The translations under genes were made by a program, and so were the position numbers. The notes under the pieces are model-generated. The model was not told the DNA's origin and ran no database searches. It saw only the letters and a program-made list of their open reading frames with translations. From assembly GCF_000828815.1 (NCBI RefSeq), contig NZ_AP014521.1:156001-220000 (forward strand): 64,000 nucleotides of DNA. The letters are read 5' to 3'. Source of the stretch: Candidatus Tachikawaea gelatinosa. Lineage in GTDB: Bacteria > Pseudomonadota > Gammaproteobacteria > Enterobacterales > Enterobacteriaceae. Numbering within the stretch: the first letter of the stretch is position 1; each line of letters begins with the position of its first letter. Below, piece after piece: positions 1 to 12,723 of this stretch.

Positions 1-2415
<2,415 letters not shown>

Positions 2416-2502
2416 ACAACATCAAAAATTTTTTATGTTATTTTGATTTGCAGAAATGTTGTTCGCTTACTATAAATGATATAGATAAGAATCTATTTAT
2501 GT

Positions 2503-2624
2503 TTTACTTGGTAAAAATAGCGTAGTGGTACCACCTGATCCCATTTCGAATTCAGAAGTGAAACACTATGGCGCCGATGGTAGTGTGGGGTCTCCCCATG
2601 TGAGAGTAGGAATTTGCCAAGTAA
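2503..2624 (+). rRNA. rrf: 5S ribosomal RNA
   Basis: The sequence follows the enterobacterial 5S pattern: a 5' strand ttacttgg pairing with 3' ccaagtaa, and the conserved core with tcagaagtgaaac and gccgatggtagtgtggggtc. It lies about 87 bases after the 23S end, so the two are probably cotranscribed and the spacer processed. No 16S gene or distal tRNA is visible after it. Ends are estimated from the terminal helix and may be off by one or two bases. The short open frame 2525-2725 overlapping it is spurious. Confidence 0.96.
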
Positions 2625-2625
2625 A

Positions 2626-3125
2626 ACTAATTCTTGTTAATATCTTCTTCATTCATTCCTTCTTATTTCATTTTTTATCAACGAGTGATTATCTTATTTT
2701 TTTTTCTTATATAACTTATATTTAAATTATTATAGAAATAATAGTTAACGATTTTTATATTAGTAATTTTTCTTATAAACATATTTTTTAAATTAATGTT
2801 TATTGAATAATAAGATTAAAATTTTATGTAAATATTATAATAATTTTGCTTAAAAGTATTTTAATAATAAAGTTATATCTAAAATTTATTTATAAAAAAA
2901 ATTTTTATTTAATATGTTTAAAATAAAACAAATTTGTATTGATCAGAAAATATAAATTATATTTTGTATACTTTTTTACAAATTATTAAATTTCATTAAA
3001 AATATAAGAATATTTTATTTAAAACATAAGTATTTTTTTAATTTTATAAAAAATTATTAAAATATAAACAAAAAGAAAATTATTACCAGTTTTAATTGAT
3101 ATGTCATTAGGAATAAATATAAATT
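2626..3125. other. Non-coding AT-rich spacer between 5S rRNA and ilvD
   Basis: About 500 bases of very AT-rich DNA with no credible open frame. I see no stable GC-containing terminator hairpin after 5S and no recognisable ilv leader peptide or attenuator before ilvD. A promoter for ilvD must lie here but I cannot single out a convincing one. Confidence 0.6.
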
Positions 3126-4964
3126 ATGATAAAATATCGTTCTTCAAAAGTTACACATGGTCGTAACATGGCTGGTGCTCGTTCTTTATGGCGTGCAACA
3201 GGTATGAATGATGAAGATTTCAAAAAACCTATTATAGCTGTAGTTAATTCTTTTTCTGAATTTGTTCCAGGACATATACACCTTCGTGAAATAGGAAAAT
3301 TAGTTAGCAAAGAAATTAAAAAATCTGGTGGGATCGGTAAAGAGTTTAATACTATTGCTATAGATGACGGGATAGCTATGGGGCATAGCGGTATGTTATA
3401 TTCCTTACCATCACGTGAACTTATTGCAGATTCTATTGAATATATGATTAATGCACATTGTGTTGATGCAATGATTTGTATTTCTAATTGTGATAAAATT
3501 ACACCTGCTATGTTAATGGCATCATTACGAATAAATATTCCCACTATTTTCGTTTCAGGTGGGCCAATGGAGTCTGGAAAAATCGTTATTAATCAAAAAA
3601 AAATAAAATTAGATTTAGTAGACGTAATAGCTCATAGCGTTAATCCAAATATTAGTAATGATGTTAGTAAAGATTTTGAAAAATTAGCATGTCCTACTTG
3701 TGGTTCATGTTCTGGTATGTTTACTGCAAATTCTATGAATTGTTTAACAGAAGCTTTAGGGCTTGCACAACCAGGTAATGGATCATTATTAGCAACTCAT
3801 TATGATAGAAAAAAATTATTTATTAAAGGCGCTAAAAAAATTGTTCAATTAACAAAATTATTTTATGAAGAAAAAAATGTTGATATTTTACCTAGAAATA
3901 TAGCAAATAAGTTAGCATTTGAAAATGCAATGATGGTAGATATAGCAATGGGTGGATCTACAAATACCGTTTTACACCTTTTAGCGGCAGCAAATGAGGG
4001 AAAAATTTGTTTTAATATGCAAGATATAGATAAAATATCTAAAAAAATACCTCATTTATGTAAAGTATCTCCTAGTACAAATAAATATCATATGGAAGAT
4101 GTTCATAGAGCTGGAGGCGTTTTTGGTATTTTAGGCGAATTGGATCGTTCTGGATTTTTAAATCATAATGTAAAAAACATTTTAGGATTAACTTTAAAAG
4201 AAACTTTAAAAAAATATGACATAATGCTCACTAAAAGTAAATCTATAAAAAAAATGTTTCGTGCTAGTCCTGCTGGGATTAGTACAACACGTCCTTTTTC
4301 TCAAAATTTTAGGTGGAAAACATTAGATAATGATAGAAAAAATGGGTGTATTCGTTCTTATAAATATGCTTTTTCAAAATATGGTGGATTAACTATACTT
4401 TACGGGAATTTAGCAAAAAATGGATGTATATTAAAAACTGCAAGTATTAAAAAAAACCTTTTTATTTTTAATGGGCCAGCTAAAGTTTATGATAGTCAAG
4501 AAAATGCAGTAGATGCTATTTTACATGGAAAAATTGTAGCTGGAGATGTTATTATTATTCGTTATGAAGGACCAAAAGGTGGACCTGGTATGCAAGAAAT
4601 GTTATATCCTACTACTTATTTAAAATCAATAGGATTAAACGAAAAATGTGCATTAATTACTGATGGTCGATTTTCTGGAGGGACATCTGGATTGTCAATT
4701 GGGCATGTGTCTCCAGAAGCATCCAATAAAGGTAATATTTCTTTAATAAAGAATGGAGATTTAATAGATATTAATATTTTTAAAAGAACAATTAATGTGC
4801 TGATTACAAAAAAAGAAATGAATAAAAGACGTTCTTTAGAAGAAAAAAAAGGAAGATACGGGTATCAACCTTGTATGCGTAATAGAAAAGTATCTTTTTC
4901 TTTATATAACTACTCTTTATTTGTTAGTAGTGCAGATAAAGGTGCAATACGTGAAAAAAATTGA
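3126..4964 (+). CDS. ilvD: Dihydroxy-acid dehydratase
   Basis: Catalyses dehydration of 2,3-dihydroxy-3-methylbutanoate and 2,3-dihydroxy-3-methylpentanoate to the 2-oxo acids, the penultimate step of valine and isoleucine synthesis, in the cytosol. The 612-residue product matches the length of E. coli IlvD (616) and keeps the start [19 protein letters not shown], the Fe-S cysteine motifs [13 protein letters not shown] and [18 protein letters not shown], and the C-terminal [20 protein letters not shown] block. It heads the ilvD-ilvA pair: ilvA starts 16 bases after its stop, so the two are very likely one transcript. The upstream ilvG, ilvM and ilvE of the E. coli operon are absent here. It is one of the Fe-S clients in a genome region whose Isc operon is reduced to iscS. 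Confidence 0.98.
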   Translation: MIKYRSSKVTHGRNMAGARSLWRATGMNDEDFKKPIIAVVNSFSEFVPGHIHLREIGKLVSKEIKKSGGIGKEFNTIAIDDGIAMGHSGMLYSLPSRELIADSIEYMINAHCVDAMICISNCDKITPAMLMASLRINIPTIFVSGGPMESGKIVINQKKIKLDLVDVIAHSVNPNISNDVSKDFEKLACPTCGSCSGMFTANSMNCLTEALGLAQPGNGSLLATHYDRKKLFIKGAKKIVQLTKLFYEEKNVDILPRNIANKLAFENAMMVDIAMGGSTNTVLHLLAAANEGKICFNMQDIDKISKKIPHLCKVSPSTNKYHMEDVHRAGGVFGILGELDRSGFLNHNVKNILGLTLKETLKKYDIMLTKSKSIKKMFRASPAGISTTRPFSQNFRWKTLDNDRKNGCIRSYKYAFSKYGGLTILYGNLAKNGCILKTASIKKNLFIFNGPAKVYDSQENAVDAILHGKIVAGDVIIIRYEGPKGGPGMQEMLYPTTYLKSIGLNEKCALITDGRFSGGTSGLSIGHVSPEASNKGNISLIKNGDLIDINIFKRTINVLITKKEMNKRRSLEEKKGRYGYQPCMRNRKVSFSLYNYSLFVSSADKGAIREKN

Positions 4965-4979
4965 GGTTTTTTAAAAAAA

Positions 4980-6527
4980 ATGATTGATTCTCAATCAAAT
5001 AATAACCATTTTATATCGGAATCTGGTTATTTATCTTCTATATTACGTGCTCCAGTTTATGAAGTAGTACAAATAACTCCTTTACAAAAAATGGAAAAAA
5101 TTTCATTACGTTTTAACAATATAATTTTAGCTAAACGAGAAGATATGCAACCTGTGCATAGTTTTAAACTTCGCGGCGCGTATTCTATGATATCACAGCT
5201 TAGCATAGAAGAAAAAAAAAGAGGTATAGTTACTGCTTCAGCAGGAAATCATGGACAAGGAGTAGCGTTTTCTGCAAAAAAATTAGGAATAAAATCACTA
5301 ATTGTTATGCCAGTTGTAACAACAAAAATCAAAATAGATGCAGTACATAGAATGGGAGGAGAAACGTATTTATTTGGATCAAATTTTGATGAATCTAATA
5401 AAAAAGCAATAGAAATTGCAAAAAAAAATAATTATATATTTATCCCACCTTTTGATCATCCATCTATCATAGCTGGACAAGGCACTATAGCTATGGAACT
5501 CTTACAACAAGATGCTCATATTGATCGCATATTTGTGCCGGTAGGAGGAGGAGGTTTAGTCGCAGGTATTATAGTATTTATTAAACAATTAATGCCACAT
5601 ATACAGGTAATTGGTGTAGAAGCAGAAGATTCAGCTTGTTTAAAAGCTGCTCTTTTAAAAGGAAAACCAGTGAGTTTATCATGTGTCGGTTTATTTGCAG
5701 AAGGTGTTGCTGTTAAAAAAATAGGATTAGAAACTTTTCGCTTATGTAAAAAATATCTTGATGATATTATTACAGTAAATAATGATTCTATTTGTTCTGC
5801 AATAAAAGATTTATTTGAAGATGTCCGTGCTATTTCGGAACCTTCGGGTGCATTAGCTTTAGCTGGTATGAAAAAATATATTTGCAAAAAAAAAATAAAA
5901 GGAGAAAAATTAGCTCATATTGTTTCAGGAGCTAATGTTAATTTTCATAGTTTACGTTATATATCAGAACGTTGCGAATTAGGAGAAAAACAAGAAATAT
6001 TACTAGCTGTTATGATTCCTGAAAAAAAAGGTAGTTTTTTAGATTTTTGTAAAAAAATAGGAAAAAAAATTATTACCGAATTAAGCTATCGTTATTTCCA
6101 TAAAGAAAATGCATGTATTTTAATAGGTATTAGCTTAGCTAACAGATTAAACGAAAAAAAGAAAATTATAGATAATTTAATTATAAATAAATATAAAGTA
6201 ATAGATTTATCTAAAGATGAAATGGCAAAATTACATATTAGATATATGATTGGAGGATATCCTTCAAAAAATATTTTAGAAAGATTATTTAGTTTTGAAT
6301 TTCCTGAATCACCCCTTGCACTACTAAAATTTTTAAAAAATGTTAGCACATATTGGAATATTTCTTTATTTCATTATCGTAATTATGGAACGGATTATGG
6401 TAGAGTGCTTACAGCTTTTCATACTACAAAAAACTCACCAAAGTTTGAGGAATGTTTAAACAATCTTGGTTATCGTTTTCATGAAGAAACAAACAACCCC
6501 GCATTTTGCTTTTTTTTAAAAAAATAA
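4980..6527 (+). CDS. ilvA: Threonine ammonia-lyase, biosynthetic (threonine deaminase)
   Basis: PLP enzyme converting threonine to 2-oxobutanoate and ammonia, the entry step to isoleucine. At 515 residues it equals E. coli IlvA (514). The PLP lysine lies in SFKLRGAYS (about K63), followed by TASAGNHGQG and the glycine loop VPVGGGGLVAG that binds the cofactor phosphate. Residues about 330-515 carry both ACT-like regulatory repeats (PEKKGSFLDFCKKIG..., then FEFPESPLALLKFL...) and the C-terminal ETNNPAFCFFL, so the feedback-regulated biosynthetic form is intact. It sits directly behind ilvD and 137 bases before ilvC; ilvY, which divides ilvA and ilvC in E. coli, is gone. No frameshift or stop is seen. 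As I recall, the well-studied Buchnera strains lack this gene. Confidence 0.97.
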   Translation: MIDSQSNNNHFISESGYLSSILRAPVYEVVQITPLQKMEKISLRFNNIILAKREDMQPVHSFKLRGAYSMISQLSIEEKKRGIVTASAGNHGQGVAFSAKKLGIKSLIVMPVVTTKIKIDAVHRMGGETYLFGSNFDESNKKAIEIAKKNNYIFIPPFDHPSIIAGQGTIAMELLQQDAHIDRIFVPVGGGGLVAGIIVFIKQLMPHIQVIGVEAEDSACLKAALLKGKPVSLSCVGLFAEGVAVKKIGLETFRLCKKYLDDIITVNNDSICSAIKDLFEDVRAISEPSGALALAGMKKYICKKKIKGEKLAHIVSGANVNFHSLRYISERCELGEKQEILLAVMIPEKKGSFLDFCKKIGKKIITELSYRYFHKENACILIGISLANRLNEKKKIIDNLIINKYKVIDLSKDEMAKLHIRYMIGGYPSKNILERLFSFEFPESPLALLKFLKNVSTYWNISLFHYRNYGTDYGRVLTAFHTTKNSPKFEECLNNLGYRFHEETNNPAFCFFLKK

Positions 6528-6664
6528 TAATAAAGTTTTATAAATTGTATTTTATTATGCTGATAATTTTTAAAAAATTATTATTTTTTTCATACATTTT
6601 TGTAAATTAATATCATTTTACTATCTAATAAAATCTATAAAAACTAATTAAGGCAATATTAAAT

Positions 6665-8128
6665 ATGAATAACTATTTTAATAAATTAACGTTTCGAGAA
6701 CAAACTGTGCAGTTAAGTAAATGTCGGTTAATGAAAAAAAGTGAATTTTTTGATAGATGTAATGCATTAAAAAATAGCAAAATAGTTATTTTAGGATGCG
6801 GTTCGCAAGGTTTAAATCAAGGGCTGAATATGCGTGATTCTGGTCTGCAGATTTCTTATGCATTACGTCAAGAATCTATTGATAAAAAAAAAGATTCCTG
6901 GAAAAGAGCAACTAATAATAATTTTTTAGTAGGAAATTATAAGGAAATTATTCCTAACGCTGATTTTATAATAAACTTAACTCCTGATAAACAGCATTCT
7001 CATGTAATAAAAAATATAATACCATTAATGAAAAAAAATGCTTTTTTTGGTTATTCACATGGTTTTAATATTGTTGAAATGGGAGAAAGCATCCGAAAAG
7101 ATATTACAGTTATTATGGTGGCTCCAAAATCTCCTGGAACAGAAGTAAGAGAAGAATATAAACGTAATTTTGGAGTACCAGCTCTTATTGCTGTACATGA
7201 AGAAAATGATCCAAAAAGAGAAGGTTTTAAAATTGCTAAAGCATGGGCTTTTGCCATAGGTTGTCATCGCGCAGGAGTTTTAGAGTCTTCTTTTATTGCT
7301 GAAGTCAAATCAGATTTAATGGGAGAACAAACTATTTTATGTGGAATGTTACAAACTGGTTCTTTACTTTGTTATGAAAAATTATTAAAAGAGGGTTATG
7401 ATTGCAAATATGCTGGTAATTTAGTTCAATTAGGTTGGGAAAAAATAAGTGAATCTTTGAAGTTAGGTGGTATAACTTTAATGATGGATAGACTAAGTAA
7501 TCATGACAAAATACGTGCTTATAAACTTTCAGAACAACTAAAAATTATTATGAGACCGCTATTTGAAAAACATATGGATGATATTATTACAGGATCTTTT
7601 TCTGAATTAATGATAAAAGATTGGAATAACAACGATAAGCAACTATTAAAATGGCGGAAAGAAACTCAACAATCAAATTTCGAGCAAGTTTCAGCATATA
7701 AAAAAGAAATTTCAGAACAAGAGTATTACGATCACGGGATAGTAATGATAGCCATGTTAAAATCTGGAATTGAGTTATCTTTTGAAGTAATGATAGAAAC
7801 AGGCATAAAAGAAGAATCTGCATATTACGAGTCCTTACATGAGTTACCATTAATAGCTAATACTATTGCACGTAAGCGTTTGTATGAAATGAATACTATT
7901 ATTTCAGATACTGCAGAATATGGTAATTATTTATTTTCAAATTCAGCTTTTACTTTGCTTCAAAAGTTTATGAACCATTTAAAATCTACAGATTTAGGTA
8001 AAAAAAACAAAAATTCTGCTCATATTGATAATTTTTTATTAAAAAATATAAATGAATCTATTTATAATCATTCTATTGAAAGAATAGGACGTAAATTAAG
8101 ACAATATATGGATGAAAAAAAAGTTTAA
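6665..8128 (+). CDS. ilvC: Ketol-acid reductoisomerase (NADP+), class II
   Basis: Converts 2-acetolactate and 2-aceto-2-hydroxybutanoate to the dihydroxy acids that IlvD uses. The 487-residue protein is the long class II form (E. coli 491) with the start [13 protein letters not shown], a Rossmann glycine motif [19 protein letters not shown], and duplicated C-terminal knotted domains with [15 protein letters not shown] and [18 protein letters not shown] holding the acidic metal ligands. With ilvD and ilvA next door it supplies three successive parts of the isoleucine/valine pathway; acetolactate synthase and ilvE are not in this window. A hairpin just after the stop probably ends the transcript. 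Confidence 0.98.
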   Translation: MNNYFNKLTFREQTVQLSKCRLMKKSEFFDRCNALKNSKIVILGCGSQGLNQGLNMRDSGLQISYALRQESIDKKKDSWKRATNNNFLVGNYKEIIPNADFIINLTPDKQHSHVIKNIIPLMKKNAFFGYSHGFNIVEMGESIRKDITVIMVAPKSPGTEVREEYKRNFGVPALIAVHEENDPKREGFKIAKAWAFAIGCHRAGVLESSFIAEVKSDLMGEQTILCGMLQTGSLLCYEKLLKEGYDCKYAGNLVQLGWEKISESLKLGGITLMMDRLSNHDKIRAYKLSEQLKIIMRPLFEKHMDDIITGSFSELMIKDWNNNDKQLLKWRKETQQSNFEQVSAYKKEISEQEYYDHGIVMIAMLKSGIELSFEVMIETGIKEESAYYESLHELPLIANTIARKRLYEMNTIISDTAEYGNYLFSNSAFTLLQKFMNHLKSTDLGKKNKNSAHIDNFLLKNINESIYNHSIERIGRKLRQYMDEKKV

Positions 8129-8142
8129 TAAAAGTTTAATTT

Positions 8143-8200
8143 TTTCTCAAGAATCAATATAATATATATAATTTATATCAGTTCTTGAGAAATATTTTTT
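8143..8200 (+). terminator. Probable rho-independent terminator of ilvC
   Basis: Inverted repeat TTTCTCAAGAA (8143-8153) and TTCTTGAGAAA (8182-8192) closes a 28-base AT-rich loop and is followed by tatttttt. It begins 15 bases after the ilvC stop. The large loop makes it weaker than a classic terminator, so its activity is inferred. Confidence 0.6.
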
Positions 8201-8557
8201 ATGATTAAAAAATGAGAATTTTTAAAAAAATTAATTTTTAATTAATTTAATTTTTAATTATACTTAATAATTTTATAAAAATATTTTATTGACATTTATA
8301 ATTTTTTTGTATAGAAATGGAGAAATTAAGTTTTAATTATTTTAAAAAAATGCTTTACACAATAAAATTATTATTAGTGATTTCATCTTAATATAAAAAT
8401 GATATTTTATTCAATAGTATAAAACGCATTAAGTTTAAAACGTACACAACAAAAATCAAAAAAATTCTCATTTTTTTTATTAAAACAGAATAATTTTTAT
8501 CAATTATTTTTTCATATTAATTTAATATAAAAATTTATATCAATAGTTGGAAAAAAA
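8201..8557. promoter_or_regulatory. AT-rich spacer before pal with a possible promoter at 8289-8315
   Basis: No coding frame is supported in these roughly 360 bases. A perfect TTGACA lies at 8289-8294 and a TATAGA at 8310-8315, but the spacing is only 15 bases and pal begins 240 bases downstream, so assignment as a sigma-70 type promoter is tentative. Such short motifs also arise by chance in this composition. Confidence 0.3.
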
Positions 8558-9103
8558 ATGAAAAATAACAATTTAATAAAATTTGTTTTACCATTTATTT
8601 TACTTACTGCCTGTCAACCTAATTTAAAAAACAATGAAGTTAAAAAATCAGATGTAAATAAAACTGATATCAATAAAGTTATTGATATCAATAAAAATAC
8701 TCAAAATAAAAAAGAACCTCTTCAAAAATTTTCTACAAAAAAAATAGAAAAAATAATAAAAAATAAACAAGAATCTTCTATCGAAACAATATATTTTGAT
8801 TTAAACAAAGCTATTTTAAAACCTCAATTTAAAAAAATCTTAGATGAACGTTTAAAATTTTTAAATGATAATCCTACAAAAAAAATTGTTATAGAAGGAT
8901 ATACAGATGAAAGAGGTACTTTTCAATATAACATTTATCTTGGGACAAAACGAGCAAATGCTGTAAAAGAATATTTTAATAAATTTGGAATAAAAAACAA
9001 TCAAATTTCAATTATTTCATATGGTAAAAAAAATCCAGCGGTCATAGGACATGATGAAACTGCTTATGTGAAAAATAGACGTGCAGTTATTATCATTAAA
9101 TAA
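8558..9103 (+). CDS. pal: Peptidoglycan-associated lipoprotein Pal
   Basis: Outer-membrane lipoprotein whose C-terminal OmpA-like domain grips peptidoglycan and, with TolB, keeps the envelope layers together. The 181-residue product has a short hydrophobic signal ending in lipobox LTAC (lipidated Cys19), a low-complexity Asn/Lys linker at about 22-70, then an OmpA_C domain with YFDLNKAILKP and GYTDERGTFQYNIYLGTKRA, diagnostic of Pal. E. coli Pal is 173 residues. Its tolB neighbour is missing upstream, though gpmA and pgl, on the same arm of the E. coli map, follow, so the gene seems to be in ancestral position. SD-like ggaaaa precedes the ATG. OmpA itself is excluded by the absence of a beta-barrel domain. 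Confidence 0.93.
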   Translation: MKNNNLIKFVLPFILLTACQPNLKNNEVKKSDVNKTDINKVIDINKNTQNKKEPLQKFSTKKIEKIIKNKQESSIETIYFDLNKAILKPQFKKILDERLKFLNDNPTKKIVIEGYTDERGTFQYNIYLGTKRANAVKEYFNKFGIKNNQISIISYGKKNPAVIGHDETAYVKNRRAVIIIK

Positions 9104-9332
9104 CAAGATTAATATATTTTATTTATAATCTTTTAATACACAAGTTATTATCAATTTGTTTAAATATATACTGCATTAGTTATTGTGATCAAAATTTTTT
9201 AATATGCTCAAAAGTCAACTTTATAAGAAAAATTTTGACTTTTGAGTAATAAAAAACGAACATAAACAAACACATAAACACATATTATTAAAAATATTTC
9301 ATAATTTTTATATAAAAATAAAAAAGTTATTT

Positions 9333-10034
9333 TTAATCAAGATAATAATATTTTGCAGAGTGAAAATTTTTATGAAATTCATAAACAATTGGAATACCAG
9401 TAGGAATATCTAATTCAGATATTTCTTGTGCTTTTATATTACTAAGATATTTAATTAATGCACGTATCGAATTACCATGAGCGACAATAAGAATTTTTTT
9501 ACCTTCTTTTATTCGAGGCAATATACAACATTCCCAAAATGGAATTACTCTTTTTGCCGTCATTTCTAAACTTTCACCTAACGGTAACATATTTTTATCA
9601 ACATCATTATAGCGAATATCTTTTCCTGGAAAATAAATGCTATTTTGAGTAATTTGAGGAGGAATAGTTAAATAGCTACGTCTCCATTGTTTTATTTGTT
9701 TTTTGCCATATTTTTTTTCTATATCTGTTTTATTTAATCCTTGCAAAGCACCATAATGTCGTTCATTTAAACGCCATGATTTTTCAACATTTAACCAGGT
9801 TTGATCAATTTCGTCTAATACGTGCCATAAAGTATGGATAGCACGCTTTAACATAGATGTATAAGAATAATCAAAAGAAAAACTATGCTTTTTAATTATT
9901 TTTCCAGCCTTTTTAGCTTCATCATGTCCTTGTTCAGATAAGTCAATATCACACCATCCAGTAAAACGATTTTCTTTATTCCATTGACTTTCTCCATGAC
10001 GTATTAAGATAATCTTATTTCCTAAATTATTCAT
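9333..10034 (-). CDS. gpmA: 2,3-bisphosphoglycerate-dependent phosphoglycerate mutase
   Basis: Glycolytic enzyme interconverting 3- and 2-phosphoglycerate. The catalytic phosphohistidine motif [18 protein letters not shown] is at the N-terminus and the second histidine in [32 protein letters not shown] is also conserved. Start: an in-frame ATG exists four codons upstream (10046), but the second ATG at 10034 has GGAG about 6 bases before it and gives the better match to the family, so it is chosen. The C-terminus stops at KYYYLD, about 15 residues short of E. coli, losing only the flexible tail. It is convergent with pal; the facing 229-base spacer has no clear terminator. Confidence 0.97.
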   Translation of the reverse strand: MNNLGNKIILIRHGESQWNKENRFTGWCDIDLSEQGHDEAKKAGKIIKKHSFSFDYSYTSMLKRAIHTLWHVLDEIDQTWLNVEKSWRLNERHYGALQGLNKTDIEKKYGKKQIKQWRRSYLTIPPQITQNSIYFPGKDIRYNDVDKNMLPLGESLEMTAKRVIPFWECCILPRIKEGKKILIVAHGNSIRALIKYLSNIKAQEISELDIPTGIPIVYEFHKNFHSAKYYYLD

Positions 10035-11599
10035 TTTTATCTCCAAAAATATATTTTAGCATTTGTTTAACTCTTCTCATATTTTACTTTATAAGTATTA
10101 CGTTTTTATTTTTTAATATTCATATTAAATCTTTAAGAATTACAGTAATAAAAACCTGTAGTATGTGTTAAATCAACAACACTTTTTTTGTTAATTATTA
10201 TTAATAATATTAATAGCAAAATTTATAGATAGAACTATAATTTTAAAATCATATCTCATAAAGAGATGTTATTTTTTGATAAATTTATGAGTTATTTTTT
10301 TATTATTGCTTTTTAAGAACAAAAAAATTTTAATATTCCAATATTTTTTAATTGAAGTATAAATAATTAACTAATAAAGTTATTTTATCAATTTTTCTGA
10401 TTTTTTTTAAACTTGTTTTAGACAAATTTTTCAGATTTTTTTAGCAAAAAATTTTAAATCTTTTGAAGATAAAACATACTTTTTAATTAACAATTCAAAA
10501 TCTAATAAAATTACGTAACTTTTTTATTAAAAGCTAAATTTATTTGTTCTATTCGTAGAAAATTGGATTATAAAAATTCGTTGATATTTAAAAATTTTTA
10601 AAAAACTTTTAAAGATATTTTTCTATATTCATAATTGAATTTTATTAAAATGAACATAATAGTTTGGTATATGCAAATCAGGAGTTACCTGATATGGTAT
10701 TAAATATATTTAAGTTTTCTGAAAAAATATTTAGTAACATAATTTTTTTTTATTTTTTTGATAAATCACTTGTTTTCAAAAAACCAAGATTATCATAATC
10801 TATTCACATGTTTGTTTAGATAACATTAAAGTTTTAAATAAACATAAAGTTACTAAAAAAAAGATTATTAATTGATGTTCGTTCTGATTTACAATACAAT
10901 TTTTTCTCTAAGTTTATGATTTTACAATATAATAATAAAGGTAATTGATATTTAAAAAAGACTTATATATATTTATTAGTTTTTTAAGATAAGAATTTAT
11001 TTACCAAAATTTACTCATAATAAGAACTAGAAAAATTTATATTAATATTTTTATTATCAATGAATTTAAATCTAATGATATTTTTGCTCAGTGTATGAAT
11101 TTATTCTATCTAAATGAAAATAATTGATAGAACATTTGTTAAATAAATATTTGGAAAACAATGATTATAATAACTTAAGAAGTTGATAAAATAACCAACA
11201 TCTTAAAATTTTTTATAATATATTATATATATATTTATTATTTTTATATATTAATATAATTATTCTGAAAAAATGAAAAAAGTTATTAATAAAAATTTTT
11301 TTTGCTGTTTGTACGTTTATTATCTGAATATAAAAATCAAGAAATAATTATAGATAGACTATTATTTTGCTTGATCTAAAGATAGATAATTATTTTATAC
11401 CCCAATTCTAGTCCTTTTTATATAGAAAAACTAAAATTTATTGATTATTTAAAGAACTATATTAAAAAAATATATCTTTAAATAAATCAAAGATTTTTAT
11501 ATTTACTTTTATTCTATTTTAAATAATATAGAAAAAATTTTTTTAATAAACTTTGTATTATAAAATAATTATTAATACTAATAAAATTAGAGTATAAAA
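10035..11599. other. 1.5 kb non-coding region between gpmA and pgl
   Basis: No intact open frame. In E. coli gal and mod genes lie between gpmA and pgl; nothing of these is recognisable. The middle part carries plus-strand fragments resembling exonuclease I, given as a separate pseudogene entry. The remainder, including about 11,200-11,600 upstream of pgl, is AT-rich DNA in which I see no structure beyond ATATAT tracts at 11,218-11,260. Confidence 0.6.
10530..11200 (+). pseudogene. sbcB: Possible decayed exonuclease I gene
   Basis: Fragments in several plus-strand frames appear in the order found in E. coli SbcB: an LxxFK patch near 10,580, N...K spaced as in the ExoIII Asp segment near 10,675-10,735, PRL at 10,784-10,792, NKHK at 10,837-10,848, and LIDV at 10,868-10,879 with a serine ten residues further on. 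E. coli has RNKHKLMALIDV at this site. NKHK and LIDV are in different frames, divided by an A8 run at 10,855-10,862, and stop codons are frequent. The comparison is by memory against a degenerate AT-rich sequence, so it may be coincidence; the boundaries are rough. Confidence 0.4.
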
Positions 11600-12595
11600 A
11601 TGAAACAATTTTTTTATATTACAAGCGTAGATAGTCAAGAAATACATGTTTTTCAAATGAAAAAAAATGGATATTTAACGCTATTACAAATATTAAAGGA
11701 AGACGAACAAATACAACCAATATGCGTTAATTATATAAAAAATAAGATGTATGTTGGAACAAAACCAAATTTTTATATTATAACCTATAATATTAGATTA
11801 GATGGCACATTAGAGAAAATTGAAAAAAAAATTATAGATAGCAGTCCAACGTATATTTCTATTGATCCAATTAATAATTTTCTGTTTTATTGTTCTTATA
11901 ATTATAATTGTTTTAATATTTATAAACTTAATGACATTAGTGGATTACTAGAATCAAGTATACCTATAAAAAATATTAAAAATATTCAAGGATGTCATTT
12001 TATAAAACCTGATTTAAAAAAATTAAGTATATTTGTAACATCCTTAAAGAAAGATTTAATCTATGTTTACAGTAATAAAAACAATTGTTGGCATATTTCT
12101 GAAAAAATCGATGTTAAAAAAAAATCTGGGCCTAGGCATATTGCTTTTCATCCCAATAATAATTATTTCTACTCTATAAATGAATTAAATGCAACAATTG
12201 ATGTTTTTAAAAAAACAGAAAAAATATCTTTTTTAAAAACAGTAAAGATGTTTGATTCAATTAAAAAAAATCAAAGTTATTGGTCTTCTGATATTCATAT
12301 CACTCCTACAGGAAAATATTTATATGCTTGTGATAGATATTTTAGTAAAATTTCAATATTCTCCATTATAAATAATGGATCTGATTTAAAATTTAATAAA
12401 AATAAAAAAACAGAATCTCAACCTAGAGGTTTTGAAATTGATTTTACAGGACAATATTTAGTTGTTGCTGGACAACTTTCTCATCATATTTCAGTATATA
12501 AAATCAATCAAAACACTGGCAACTTAGATTTTATTTATCGATATAAAGTCGGTAAAAATCCGATATTTGTTAAAAGCTTTTTTTTTCAAAAATAA
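11600..12595 (+). CDS. pgl: 6-phosphogluconolactonase (YbhE type)
   Basis: Hydrolyses 6-phosphogluconolactone to 6-phosphogluconate in the oxidative pentose phosphate pathway. The 331-residue product matches E. coli Pgl/YbhE (331) and has the seven-bladed propeller family signatures: GPRHIAFHPNNNYFYSINE (about 187-205) and the C-terminal SQPRGFEIDFTGQYLVVAGQ. No signal peptide, so cytosolic. In E. coli gpmA and pgl belong to the same map region, consistent with this placement. Codon use is strongly A/T ending like its neighbours; no sign of transfer. A strong palindrome follows the stop. Confidence 0.93.
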   Translation: MKQFFYITSVDSQEIHVFQMKKNGYLTLLQILKEDEQIQPICVNYIKNKMYVGTKPNFYIITYNIRLDGTLEKIEKKIIDSSPTYISIDPINNFLFYCSYNYNCFNIYKLNDISGLLESSIPIKNIKNIQGCHFIKPDLKKLSIFVTSLKKDLIYVYSNKNNCWHISEKIDVKKKSGPRHIAFHPNNNYFYSINELNATIDVFKKTEKISFLKTVKMFDSIKKNQSYWSSDIHITPTGKYLYACDRYFSKISIFSIINNGSDLKFNKNKKTESQPRGFEIDFTGQYLVVAGQLSHHISVYKINQNTGNLDFIYRYKVGKNPIFVKSFFFQK

Positions 12596-12614
12596 TTATT
12601 ACATAAAAAAATTA

Positions 12615-12686
12615 GCTGATGGCGATCATTATTTCATTTATTTTTAATTACTAGTTTTTCTTTATAAAACTAATTATGCCATCAGC
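12615..12686. terminator. Bidirectional terminator between pgl and crr
   Basis: Perfect arms GCTGATGGC (12615-12623) and GCCATCAGC (12678-12686) enclose a second, nested hairpin with arms TAGTTTT and AAAACTA around a tctttat loop. The genes on either side converge, and T-rich tracts occur around the inner hairpin, which fits a terminator acting on both strands. Function is inferred from position and symmetry. Confidence 0.65.
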
Positions 12687-12723
12687 ATATTGAAAATATT
12701 ACAAAAAAATAATAGTTAAAAAA

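Noticed and set aside
2525-2725. 66-codon plus-strand frame
   Set aside because: Overlaps 5S rRNA and its AT-rich flank.
2630-3125. ilv leader peptide or attenuator
   Set aside because: No short frame rich in Ile/Val/Leu codons with an adjacent terminator hairpin was found.
3107-3544. 145-codon minus-strand frame opposite ilvD
   Set aside because: Shadow of the conserved ilvD coding sequence; no homology pattern of its own.
11218-11260. ATATAT tracts as a repeat or origin element
   Set aside because: Low-complexity AT is common in the spacers; no DnaA boxes, iterons or other origin features accompany it.
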